From: Curtobacterium sp. MCPF17_002
GTDB lineage: Bacteria > Actinomycetota > Actinomycetes > Actinomycetales > Microbacteriaceae
Length of the DNA: 64,000 nt
Assembly: GCF_003234115.2 (NCBI RefSeq)
Contig: NZ_CP126251.1
Coordinates: 1,364,001 to 1,428,000 of the forward strand
Direction: 5' to 3'
In this document: piece by piece, positions 29,700 through 37,954 of the stretch
How the letters are laid out: each line of letters opens with the position of its first letter
Numbering within the stretch: position 1 is the first letter of the stretch
The notes under the pieces: model-generated
The model's input: the letters and a program-made list of their open reading frames with translations, nothing else
Told to the model about the DNA's origin: nothing
Databases searched by the model: none
Position numbers and translations under genes: made by a program

Positions 29700-30515
29700 T
29701 CACGCGTCCTTGCGGTTCCACCGGAACGTCAGCAGGCAGGCCACCGCGCCCACGACCAGCCATGCTGCCAGGACGAGCATGCCGAGACCGAGGTGCCACG
29801 CGCCTCCAGGCTCGGCGGACGCGAACGCGTCAGGGAGGAAGACCGACCGCATGCCGGACGCCATCCAGCGGAGGGGGAAGACGGACGCGACGTTCTGCAG
29901 CCAGTCGGGCAGCTGCGTGAAGGGCAGGTAGACACCGGAGATGAACTGCAGGACCAGGACGATCGGGACGATCGTGGCGGTGGCACGGCGACCCTCGCGG
30001 GGGAGTGCGGAGATCGCGATGCCGAGGACGCAGCTCGTGGCGACGCCGAGGAACATGATGCCGGCGAAGCGTGCCCACGCGCCGCCGTCGGTCGGCAGGC
30101 CGACGCCGAAGACCAGGCTCGCGATCGCCAGGAGCAGGGCGGTCTGCACGATCGTCGTGACGAGGACCATGCCGATCTTGCCGATGAAGTAGCTCAGCAC
30201 CGGCAGCGGGGTGCCGCCGAGACGCTTGAGCGTGCCGTCGCTGCGCTCGCCGGCGATGTCCACGCCGAGGGACTGCGTACCGGAGAGCAGGATGCCCGTC
30301 GCGACCAGGCCGGGCAGGTAGTAGGTGGCGTAGTCGACGCTGACGTTCGGTCCCGCCTGGATGTCGGGGGCGCTGCTGAACGCGACCGAGAACAGCGCCA
30401 GCATGACGATGGGGAAGAGGAAGGTGAAGAAGACGGCATCGGGAGCCCGGAAGTACGAGCGGAGTTCGTAGCCGATGCGATGGGCGCCGATGGTGGCGGG
30501 GTTGGTGGTGCTCAT
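29700..30515 (-). CDS. ABC-2 type exporter permease
   Basis: 271 aa with six membrane segments and the ABC-2 signature region ISGVYLPFTQLPDWLQNVASVFPLRW near residues 200-226. It pairs with the ATPase before it through an ATGA overlap. Drug, lipid or antimicrobial-peptide export is usual for such pairs next to NarL-type systems; the substrate cannot be told. Confidence 0.92.
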   Translation of the reverse strand: MSTTNPATIGAHRIGYELRSYFRAPDAVFFTFLFPIVMLALFSVAFSSAPDIQAGPNVSVDYATYYLPGLVATGILLSGTQSLGVDIAGERSDGTLKRLGGTPLPVLSYFIGKIGMVLVTTIVQTALLLAIASLVFGVGLPTDGGAWARFAGIMFLGVATSCVLGIAISALPREGRRATATIVPIVLVLQFISGVYLPFTQLPDWLQNVASVFPLRWMASGMRSVFLPDAFASAEPGGAWHLGLGMLVLAAWLVVGAVACLLTFRWNRKDA

Positions 30516-31351
30516 CGTTGGCCGACCATTCCGAGGTAGACGTCCTCGAGGGACGGGCGGATGACTTCGAGGTCGTGCATCGGTTCCGGGTTGCCCCGGA
30601 TCAGCGCGGTGGGGTCGCTCGTGCGCTGTTCGTGTCGTTCGCCGGTGTCGTCGCGCCAGGTCACCCGTGGTGTGCGCGCTTCGGTGCCGCCGATCTCGTC
30701 GATCGGGGCGATGTCGAGCAGCTTCCCGTCGGCGATCACCGCGGCCCGGTCGGCGAGGTGTGCGGCCTCGTCGAGGTAGTGCGTGGTCAGCAGGATCGTG
30801 GTGCCCTCGCGCTTGACCTCGTCGATGAGGTCCCAGAAGCGGCGACGGGCCTCGGGGTCGAAGCCCGTCGTGGGTTCGTCGAGGAACAGGACCTCCGGCC
30901 GGCCGATGATGCCGAGCGCGACGTCGACGCGTCGGCGCTGCCCGCCGCTCAGCCGTGCGATCCGGGTGTTGCGCTGCTCGGCCAGGCCGGTCTTGTCGAG
31001 GAGCTCCTCGACGCTGCGGTGCCGCGGGTAGAGCGTCGTGAAGTGGCGGAGCTGTTCGGCGACGGTGACGTTGGGGGACTCCGCGCTGGTCTGCAGGACG
31101 ATGCCGATGCGGGCGTTGTGGCTGCGGCTCGTGCGGGCCGGGTCGTGGCCGAGCACCCGTGCTTCGCCGCCGGTGCGGGTGCGGTAGCCCTCGAGGATCT
31201 CGACCGTGGTGGTCTTGCCCGCGCCGTTCGGGCCGAGGAGGGCGAAGGTCTCGCCGCGGTGGATGTCGAAGCTCACGTCGTCGACGGCGCGCTTGCCGGT
31301 GGGGTACTGCTTCGCGAGGTTGCGGACCGCGATGGCGGGGGTGTCGGGCAT
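30512..31351 (-). CDS. ABC-2 type exporter ATPase, DrrA-like
   Basis: 279 aa. Walker A is GPNGAGKTTT, the signature LSGGQRRRVD, Walker B VLFLDEPTTGFD and the H-loop LLTTHYLDEA. The C-terminal EVIRPSLEDVYLGMVG is typical of daunorubicin-type export ATPases. The ATG at 31351 is chosen because the domain starts at once after it; an upstream ATG (31429) is in frame but the extra 26 residues are not family-like. Confidence 0.93.
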   Translation of the reverse strand: MPDTPAIAVRNLAKQYPTGKRAVDDVSFDIHRGETFALLGPNGAGKTTTVEILEGYRTRTGGEARVLGHDPARTSRSHNARIGIVLQTSAESPNVTVAEQLRHFTTLYPRHRSVEELLDKTGLAEQRNTRIARLSGGQRRRVDVALGIIGRPEVLFLDEPTTGFDPEARRRFWDLIDEVKREGTTILLTTHYLDEAAHLADRAAVIADGKLLDIAPIDEIGGTEARTPRVTWRDDTGERHEQRTSDPTALIRGNPEPMHDLEVIRPSLEDVYLGMVGQR

Positions 31352-31443
31352 GCGTCCAGCGTGCTCGGTTGTGGCGCCGGGTGGATCGGCGGGGTCGGTG
31401 GTGGTCCATCCTCCGATCGGGGGATGCACGTTTCTTTTCGTCG

Positions 31444-31493
31444 TTTGTCCGATCCGGTCCGCGAACCCCGGGATTCGCGGACCGGATCGGACA
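31444..31493. terminator. 21-bp perfect inverted repeat
   Basis: Arms 31444-31464 and 31473-31493 are exactly complementary over 21 bp with an 8-base loop. It lies between the SDR gene end (31541) and the start of the ABC ATPase gene, both on the minus strand, so it could end SDR transcription. No T tract follows on the minus strand; a protein-binding palindrome for the exporter operon is the alternative. Confidence 0.6.
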
Positions 31494-31540
31494 ACGTGTG
31501 GGGCGATCGTGCCGGGCCGTGGAGCTGCCCGGGGCGCGGG

Positions 31541-32308
31541 TCAGCGCATCCGCGTGGACGCGATCCCGCCGTCGACGTCGATCGTGCCGCCGTTCACGAA
31601 GGCCGCCTCGTCCGACACGACCCACCGCACCGCGCGCGCGATGTCCACCGGCTGCACCGGTCGGCCCGCCGGGGTGCCCTCCGTCATGGCCGCCAGGACG
31701 TCCGCCGAGTCCGCGTTGCCCGGTGTCGCCGTCGCGCCCGGGGACACGGTCACGACGCGGATGCCGCGGTGCCCGTACTCGGCGGCCCAGGCGCGCGTCA
31801 GCTGCTCGACCGCCGCCTTCGTCGCCGGGTAGAGCGCCATGAACGGCACACCGACCCGTGCCATCCACGAGCCGATGTTCACGATGTTCCCGGCGCCCTG
31901 CGAGGCCATCGCCGGGGCGAGGGCAGCGACCAGGACGTGCGGGGCGCGGATGTTCGTCGCCAGGAGCGCGTCGACGGTGTCGTCCGACAGCGATTCGGTC
32001 GGACCGGCCGGGTACACACCGGCGTTGTTCACGAGCACGTCGACGTGTCCGCCGAGCTGCTCGATCGCGGCGGTGGCGAGTGCGCGGACCTCGTCGGCAC
32101 TGCCCGACAGGTCGGCGACCAGCGGGACGGCACGGCCGCCCTGCCGTTCGATGTCGGACGCGACTGCGCGGGTGCGGGCTCCGTCGCGGCCCGCGACGGC
32201 GACGGTCATGCCGGCTGCGGCGAGCTCGCGGGCGATGGCCTCGCCGATGCCGCTCGAGGCCCCGGTCACGAGGGCGGTCCGCTGGGTGTCGTTCGTTGTG
32301 GTGGTCAT
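31541..32308 (-). CDS. SDR-family NAD(P)-dependent oxidoreductase
   Basis: 255 aa classical short-chain dehydrogenase. The cofactor motif TGASSGIG lies at about 15-22 and NNAG at about 90. The catalytic Ser is in NIGSWMARVG, and the Tyr/Lys pair is in LYPATKAAVEQ (Y-x3-K). The start at 32308 is chosen because MTTTTNDTQRTALVTG opens the domain. It is divergent from an AraC regulator, a common arrangement in which the regulator controls the dehydrogenase. Confidence 0.93.
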   Translation of the reverse strand: MTTTTNDTQRTALVTGASSGIGEAIARELAAAGMTVAVAGRDGARTRAVASDIERQGGRAVPLVADLSGSADEVRALATAAIEQLGGHVDVLVNNAGVYPAGPTESLSDDTVDALLATNIRAPHVLVAALAPAMASQGAGNIVNIGSWMARVGVPFMALYPATKAAVEQLTRAWAAEYGHRGIRVVTVSPGATATPGNADSADVLAAMTEGTPAGRPVQPVDIARAVRWVVSDEAAFVNGGTIDVDGGIASTRMR

Positions 32309-32463
32309 GTTCCGATGCTCGGGCAGGCGAGGGTCTCCGGGATTGCAGGGACCCACGAGGACCTTGCCCGATCCCGCAGCGCGCCCGCCGCACGCCCGCC
32401 ACGCGCCCGCCGCGCACGAACACGCGGCCTGCACCGTCGGTCCGCCTGGGTAGGTTGGCAGAC

Positions 32464-33408
32464 GTGGACCACCTCACTGGGCAGCACCTCGACCGGGCCG
32501 CGGCGATCGCGTCCGCGCACGCCGCCGTCCTCGGGTCCGACCACCCGGAGGCAACCGCACGCGCGGGGTCCGCGCACCGTGCCGATGCCCTCGGCCTCAC
32601 CGTCTCGCGGGTGACCGAGCCGACCGGACTGTTCGACCGCCGGTACGTGCCGTCCCTGTCCGTCGTCCTCCGTGGCCGGAAACGCTCGATCGTCGGTGAC
32701 GACGACCAGGTCTGGGGTCGCGAGCGCTTCATCATCACCCCGGTCGACCTGCCCGTCGTCGCCGGGGTCGTCGACACCGCCGGGAGCGACGGCTTCGTCT
32801 CCGCCGTCTGGCGTCTCGACCCGGCGGTCGTCGGCGAGGTCGTGTCGTCGATGTCCGCGCCGTCGGCCCCGCCTCGGGGCGAGGTGCCCCGGCTCGGCAC
32901 GTGGACCGCCCCGCTCGCCGATGCGTTCGCTCGACTGCTCGCCCTGCTCGACGCTCCCGAGGACGTCCCGGTGCTCTTCCCCCTCGTCGCCCGCGAGGTC
33001 GTCCTCCGCCTGCTGCAGACCGAGCAGGCGCCGCGCATCACCGCGGCGCTCGACGGCTCCGGCACCTCGGTCGTCGCCGCCGCGACCGCCCTGCTCACCG
33101 GACGCATGGCCGAGCCGTGGTCGATGGACCGCCTCGCCCGATCGCTCCGGGTCAGCGAGTCCACCCTGTTCGCCCGCTTCAAGGAGGCGACCGGCATGAC
33201 ACCCGCGCAGTACCTCAAGCGGACGCGGCTCGGCGAGGCACGCCGGATGATGATCGTGCACGGCGACACCGCCGCTCGCGCGGCCTCGGCCGTCGGCTTC
33301 CGCAGTGCGTCGCACTTCTCGCGGGACTACCGGGAGGCGTACGGGCGTCCGCCGGCGGCGGACGCCGTCGCGGCGCGGGCGCAACTCGCGTTGGCGACGG
33401 CGGTGTAG
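32464..33408 (+). CDS. AraC-family regulator with AraC_N domain
   Basis: 314 aa. An N-terminal cupin-like AraC_N region (about 40-190: YVPSLSVVLRGRK, FIITPVDLPV) is followed by two helix-turn-helix motifs (about 215-300: MDRLARSLRVSESTLFARFK and AASAVGFRSASHFSRDYREA). A GTG start is taken because it is the first in frame after a taggtt box (32451-32456); the 7-base gap would make the message leaderless. It probably controls the SDR gene across 155 bases. Confidence 0.9.
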   Translation: MDHLTGQHLDRAAAIASAHAAVLGSDHPEATARAGSAHRADALGLTVSRVTEPTGLFDRRYVPSLSVVLRGRKRSIVGDDDQVWGRERFIITPVDLPVVAGVVDTAGSDGFVSAVWRLDPAVVGEVVSSMSAPSAPPRGEVPRLGTWTAPLADAFARLLALLDAPEDVPVLFPLVAREVVLRLLQTEQAPRITAALDGSGTSVVAAATALLTGRMAEPWSMDRLARSLRVSESTLFARFKEATGMTPAQYLKRTRLGEARRMMIVHGDTAARAASAVGFRSASHFSRDYREAYGRPPAADAVAARAQLALATAV

Positions 33409-33433
33409 CCGTGGAGACGGGACGAGTCGGACT

Positions 33434-33465
33434 GGAGGCGCGGGGCGGGCTGGTGCCGTGCCTCC
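33434..33465 (+). terminator. hairpin after the AraC gene
   Basis: ggaggcgcgg (33434-33443) pairs with ccgtgcctcc (33456-33465) with one G-T pair. It lies 25 bases after the AraC stop and is of the same GGAGGCGCG class as 23179-23210. Confidence 0.65.
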
Positions 33466-33548
33466 CGGCCGTCAGTGGTCACGTCTCGAACCGCGGCCTG
33501 ATGGCTGCCGTGAGGTTGCACGGAGCAACGTCCGGGTAGACCGGAACG

Positions 33549-34481
33549 ATGCAGGTCGTCGGAGTCGAAGCGTTCGGAGGGCCCGGGGCCCTCGCCGTCC
33601 ACGAAGTCCCGGAGCCGCACGCCGGCTCGGGCTCGGTCCGCATCCGGGTGCAGGCGTTCGCCGTGAACCCGACCGACACCGGGGTGCGCGCGGGGGAGCG
33701 TGATTCGTCGCAGGCCTCGCCGCCGTACGTACCCGGGATGGACGCCGCCGGGGTCGTCGACGAGGTCGGGCCGGACGTGTCCGGGTGGGCGGTCGGCGAC
33801 GAGGTGATGGCCATCGCGCTCCCGCTCAGCACCCACGGTGGGGCGTACGTGCAGGAGCTCGTCGCGCCGGTCGGGTCGTTCACGCGGGTGCCGCGCGGGG
33901 TGTCGCTTCCCGCTGCTTCGACGGTGCCGATGAACGGGCTGACCGCGCTGCAGATCCTGTCTCGTGCTGCGCTCACTCCTGGGCAGACACTCGCCGTGAC
34001 CGGAGCTGCCGGGCTGCTCGGGAACTACGTCGTGCAGCTGGCCCGTGCCGCGGGCGTCACCGTGATCGCCGATGCTGCTCCTGCTGACGAGGCGCTCGTG
34101 CGGTCGCTCGGGCCGGACCACATCGTGCCTCGTGGGGCGGGGTTCGCTGCGGCGGTGCGTGCGCTCGTGCCGGGCGGGGTCGATGCGCTCGCCGATGCGT
34201 CCGTGCAGAAGGACGAGGTGGTGGATGCCGTGAAGGACGGGGGAGCGTTCTTCAGCGTGCGGGGCTGGGAGGGCAACGGCGCTCGTGGCATCCGGTTCGA
34301 CAAGATCATGGTGTTCGAGGAGTACCGGTCGTTCGACAAGCTCGAGCAGTTGCGGCATGCGGTGGAGAGCGGGACGGTGACGCCGAGGGTGGCGGAGGTG
34401 TTGCCGGCCGCGCGGGCTGCGGAGGCGCATGAGCGGTTGGAGGCTGGGGGGACGCGGGGGCGGTTCGTGTTGAGGTGGTAG
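33549..34481 (+). CDS. NADP-dependent quinone oxidoreductase (MDR superfamily)
   Basis: 310 aa. An N-terminal GroES-like domain (NPTDTGVRAGE, PGMDAAGVVDEVG) is followed by a Rossmann fold with VTGAAGLLGNYVVQLAR. The zinc ligands of alcohol dehydrogenases are absent, as in quinone reductases. A tagaccgg box at 33537 lies six bases before the ATG, so a leaderless message is possible. It is alone in its unit. Confidence 0.9.
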   Translation: MQVVGVEAFGGPGALAVHEVPEPHAGSGSVRIRVQAFAVNPTDTGVRAGERDSSQASPPYVPGMDAAGVVDEVGPDVSGWAVGDEVMAIALPLSTHGGAYVQELVAPVGSFTRVPRGVSLPAASTVPMNGLTALQILSRAALTPGQTLAVTGAAGLLGNYVVQLARAAGVTVIADAAPADEALVRSLGPDHIVPRGAGFAAAVRALVPGGVDALADASVQKDEVVDAVKDGGAFFSVRGWEGNGARGIRFDKIMVFEEYRSFDKLEQLRHAVESGTVTPRVAEVLPAARAAEAHERLEAGGTRGRFVLRW

Positions 34482-34506
34482 GTCGCGATCGCGATCACGA
34501 GCGGAT

Positions 34507-34540
34507 TGGAGGCGCGAGCCCATTTGCACCTCGCCTCCAG
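34507..34540. terminator. hairpin between convergent genes
   Basis: tggaggcg (34507-34514) and cgcctcca (34532-34539) form an 8-bp stem. It lies between the quinone oxidoreductase and the minus-strand 173-aa gene, and is the same recurrent hairpin class. Confidence 0.6.
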
Positions 34541-34559
34541 CCCGTCTCAATACACCCGG

Positions 34560-35081
34560 TCAGACAGCCGATATGCCACTGCCCGGCGTGAACCGCCACC
34601 GCTTTCCCAGTGCGTCCGTGAACGCGAGCGAGACCAAGGTCCACTTGTCCGCGACGGTGTACGGGCGGAAGAAGTGACCGGATTGCAGGAGCTCCTCGCA
34701 GCTCGAGAGCAGGGTCCATGCTCGGTTCTTGTGCTGACGCTTGAATGAAGGCACCCATTCCGCGTAGGATTCGCCCGGCAGGCAGACTTTTGCATTGAAC
34801 GTCACTTCTTGGTTGCCGTTCATCGTCGCTGTTGCTTCGACTTGATGAATTGCTGCCTCGGCGCCGTTCCGGATGACGAGCACGTTCTTCCACTTACGCT
34901 TGTCCGATTCGTCCTCTTTCGAGTAGACGAATGAGACCCAGCCGCTGACGCGTGCCGCTTCCCGCTCGTCTCGATCATCCCTGGCGGCACGCTCCGCCCG
35001 CTTGGCTATGGTGAGGCTCCAGATGGAGATCGCCAGCGTCAGTGCGACACCGACCCACGCTGCAAGTGCTTCGCTACTCAT
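34560..35081 (-). CDS. membrane-anchored hypothetical protein
   Basis: 173 aa. One N-terminal membrane helix (AAWVGVALTLAISIWSLTIA) is followed by a basic/acidic linker (KRAERAARDDRDEREAARV) and a soluble domain of about 120 residues rich in Trp. I do not recognise the family. Base composition is visibly lower in GC than the flanking genes, which suggests transfer. It opens the defence island and is separated from the SNF2 gene by about 200 bases with no gene. Confidence 0.7.
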   Translation of the reverse strand: MSSEALAAWVGVALTLAISIWSLTIAKRAERAARDDRDEREAARVSGWVSFVYSKEDESDKRKWKNVLVIRNGAEAAIHQVEATATMNGNQEVTFNAKVCLPGESYAEWVPSFKRQHKNRAWTLLSSCEELLQSGHFFRPYTVADKWTLVSLAFTDALGKRWRFTPGSGISAV

Positions 35082-35283
35082 CGTTTACAGCCCCCTGGTT
35101 GCATTGTTGGCAATCGATTCAGAAGTTATTGCATGACCGCGCTTCAGGCAAATCGTTCGGCCCTACCTGAGTGCGTATCAAGGCGCGCGTCAACGTCGAC
35201 CCCCAATTCGCGGCACATCTCCCACTGAGTTTCGGAGCGAGAAAGAATGGATGGCGAAGGGCGCGTGCGAGTCCGACCAGGCC

Positions 35284-37953
35284 TCAAAGCGGCGCAGGGA
35301 TGTCACTCAGAGCCATGGTGGGACGATTCACCGCCGCCCCGAGCCGCTGTCGCTCCTCGGACAGCACCTGAGCGATGAGTTTCGAGTCGGACACGTCCAC
35401 CGCCTGAGCAGACGCGGACGCCGTCTCGCTCACCGCCGCGAAGTCCTCGAAGGTCTTCGCCTTGCGAGCCAGCATCCGGACGAGTGCCGCGTCGACGCCG
35501 TCCTCCGAGAGCAGCCGGTGGACCTGCACGGACTGCAGCTGGCCCATCCGTCGAGAGCGTGCGATCGCTTGCCACTCCGTTGTCGGCTTGAGCTGCGGTT
35601 CGCAGATGACGACGACGGACGCCGCTTGGATGTTGAGGCCGACGCCACCCGCTTCGATCTGCGCTACCAGGACCGCGCCGGCAGGAGCCCCAGCGAACTC
35701 GTCGACCAGGTCTTGTCGGGCCGATGCCGGTGTGCTTCCGGTCAGGGGACCGAAGACGATCCCGCCCACCGCGCGCTTCGCAGCGTCGAGCACCGCACGG
35801 TAGTACGAGAACACGAGGACTTTCCGGTCATTCGCCCGGGCCTCTTTGATGATCTCGACCAGCGACTCGACCTTGCTCGACCTGGGCCCGCCGGTCATCG
35901 CGAGCTGCCGCATGGCGTGGAAGTCGCCAGCTTCGACGGCAACGGCATGCGCACGTGCTTCCGCATCGGTCAGGTCGGTCCATTCCTCGACCTCGACGAG
36001 TGCGGGCAGTTCAGTGAGGACGTCCTCCTGCCGCCGGCGCAGGTACACCGGAGCGATCTGCTTCCGGAACCGCAGCGGACTGTCGTCGGACTGGTCGACG
36101 GAGAGGTCCGGTCGGATGTGGTCGATCAGCACGCGGAACTCGTCGACCCGGTTCTCGAGGGGAGTGCCGGACATCAGGATCGCGCGGTCAGCTCGACGCA
36201 GGAGCGCCCTGGTGTTCATGGTCCGCTTCGCGTCGGGGTTCTTCACGTAGTGCGCCTCGTCGACGATGACCGAAGCGAGCCGGAGGTCGTCCGGCGTCCG
36301 CGTCCGGAGCCACTCGAGGGTCTCGTAGGTGGTCACTCCGATCCCGCCCTCGTCGATCCATCGCTGGAACCCGAGCAGGCGAGCCGGGCCGTGCAACCGG
36401 AACGCTCGGACGCTGGTGTGACGCTCGGCCTCTCGCACCCAGTTCGCGACGACTGCGGCCGGACAGATCACCAGGAAGTACGGCGCTCGACCCGGCGTGG
36501 TGCCGGCGATGTGAGCGACGGCCGCGAGCGCCTCGACGGTCTTGCCCAGTCCCATCTCGTCGCCGATGACGACCCGCTGCTGCACGAGCGCGAAGGCCGC
36601 AGCGAACCGCTGGTATCCGCGGAGCGACGCGGAGAGCCGGGAGGTGTCGAGCGTGAACGCTTCCACCTGCGCGATGAGGTCGTCTCCGAGGTCTCCGCGC
36701 GTCGATGCTCCTGCCGGCTTGGTCAGGCCGGCTTCGTCGAGCAATGCGAAGAAGGCAGCAGGTCGCTGCAGGAAGTCCTGCCACGGATCCGCGTGCAGCT
36801 CGACGGTGCTCGCGTCGATCCGCTGTCTCCGCCGCCATGCGTCCTCAGCCAGCGTGAGGATCCGTTGCACGAGCTCACCGGCGTCGCGACCACTCTGGCC
36901 GGCCACGACGAGCGCCATCGACGCACCACGGGCAACCATCGTCGCGAGTGGCTGTAGCGCATCGATCAGCTCCTGCTCACGCGGACCGACCAACGCTTTC
37001 GCGGACTCCCATGTCTGCAGCGCTGCGACCAGTCCCAGGGTCTGGTCGTCGCGGTGCTCGGCATCGATGCGAACGACGGCGTCCTCGCGAGCAGCCGACT
37101 GCAATGCACGCGCCGCCCCGTTGATGCGCGCCGCCGTCGCCTCGCCGACTCCGGAGAACTGCCCCGGGAACACCGGGTGCCGGAGGACAGCCCCGACTGT
37201 GCGGACTCCGGCGTCGCGGAGCGCTGTGAGGCGGAGCCGGTCCCCGGTCGCCTCCCGGAGACGATCGATGTCCATCCCCTCGAGCGCGTTCACGGCGCCG
37301 GCTTCACGCTGCGTCCGTCCCGCCTCGACGACGGCGGCGTGTGCCGCGCGCTCACGCGCCACTGCGTCAGCCAGCCCGGCGATGACGGAGGGGAAGTCGC
37401 CGAAGGCGTCGAGGAAGAGCGGCGCCGCGCCACTCAGGTCCGGCGCTGCGGATGCGACGGGACCGCCTGGGGCAACCAGAACGTCCAGCGCAACGACGGG
37501 CCGCGGTGCCTCTCGATCGTCAACGGCTCGGAGGCGTTCCACCGCTCCGGTTCGATCGATCCACTCGAGCGTCTGGTCCAGGAAAGCATCGGCGCGCGTT
37601 GCCGCCTCGCGACGCTCGCGTCCGGCGAAGATCGCGGTGAGCCCGGACCCGCGGCGGACATCCTCGAGGGCCTTCGGGACGTCCTCGGACAATATGCGGA
37701 TCAACGAGTCGGTCTGAGGTGTCGTCGGCGGCAGGGTGGCGGCCCGAACGAGATCGCTCGCGAGCGCTGTGTCCGGCGGCCCGACTGGGACGATCGTCCC
37801 TCGTTCCCCGTCCAGGTCGACCGTCGTTCTCCGCTGACGGAGCGCGGCGAGGGCGGTCTCCGCAGCTGCCCGGACGGCGATGCGATGAGCGAGCACGCCC
37901 GCCGCCGCCTGCCGGACCCTGTCGATCCGATTGCGTGCAGCCTTGTCGGTCAT
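35284..37953 (-). CDS. SNF2-family DEAD/DEAH helicase with helix-hairpin-helix region
   Basis: 889 aa superfamily-2 translocase. A long N-terminal region (1-430) contains a helix-hairpin-helix-like stretch at about 265-300 (DAGVRTVGAVLRHPVFPGQF, then GVGEATAARI). The motor has Walker A GDEMGLGKT at about 462-470, DEAH at about 561, MSGTPLENR, and a C-lobe with AGGVGLN and QAIARSRRMGQ. Eukaryote-like SNF2 ATPases remodel protein-DNA complexes; bacterial ones are frequent in defence loci. It is the second gene of a minus-strand unit; its ATG is one base from the upstream stop, with ggaggg as ribosome site. Confidence 0.9.
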   Translation of the reverse strand: MTDKAARNRIDRVRQAAAGVLAHRIAVRAAAETALAALRQRRTTVDLDGERGTIVPVGPPDTALASDLVRAATLPPTTPQTDSLIRILSEDVPKALEDVRRGSGLTAIFAGRERREAATRADAFLDQTLEWIDRTGAVERLRAVDDREAPRPVVALDVLVAPGGPVASAAPDLSGAAPLFLDAFGDFPSVIAGLADAVARERAAHAAVVEAGRTQREAGAVNALEGMDIDRLREATGDRLRLTALRDAGVRTVGAVLRHPVFPGQFSGVGEATAARINGAARALQSAAREDAVVRIDAEHRDDQTLGLVAALQTWESAKALVGPREQELIDALQPLATMVARGASMALVVAGQSGRDAGELVQRILTLAEDAWRRRQRIDASTVELHADPWQDFLQRPAAFFALLDEAGLTKPAGASTRGDLGDDLIAQVEAFTLDTSRLSASLRGYQRFAAAFALVQQRVVIGDEMGLGKTVEALAAVAHIAGTTPGRAPYFLVICPAAVVANWVREAERHTSVRAFRLHGPARLLGFQRWIDEGGIGVTTYETLEWLRTRTPDDLRLASVIVDEAHYVKNPDAKRTMNTRALLRRADRAILMSGTPLENRVDEFRVLIDHIRPDLSVDQSDDSPLRFRKQIAPVYLRRRQEDVLTELPALVEVEEWTDLTDAEARAHAVAVEAGDFHAMRQLAMTGGPRSSKVESLVEIIKEARANDRKVLVFSYYRAVLDAAKRAVGGIVFGPLTGSTPASARQDLVDEFAGAPAGAVLVAQIEAGGVGLNIQAASVVVICEPQLKPTTEWQAIARSRRMGQLQSVQVHRLLSEDGVDAALVRMLARKAKTFEDFAAVSETASASAQAVDVSDSKLIAQVLSEERQRLGAAVNRPTMALSDIPAPL

Positions 37954-37954
37954 C

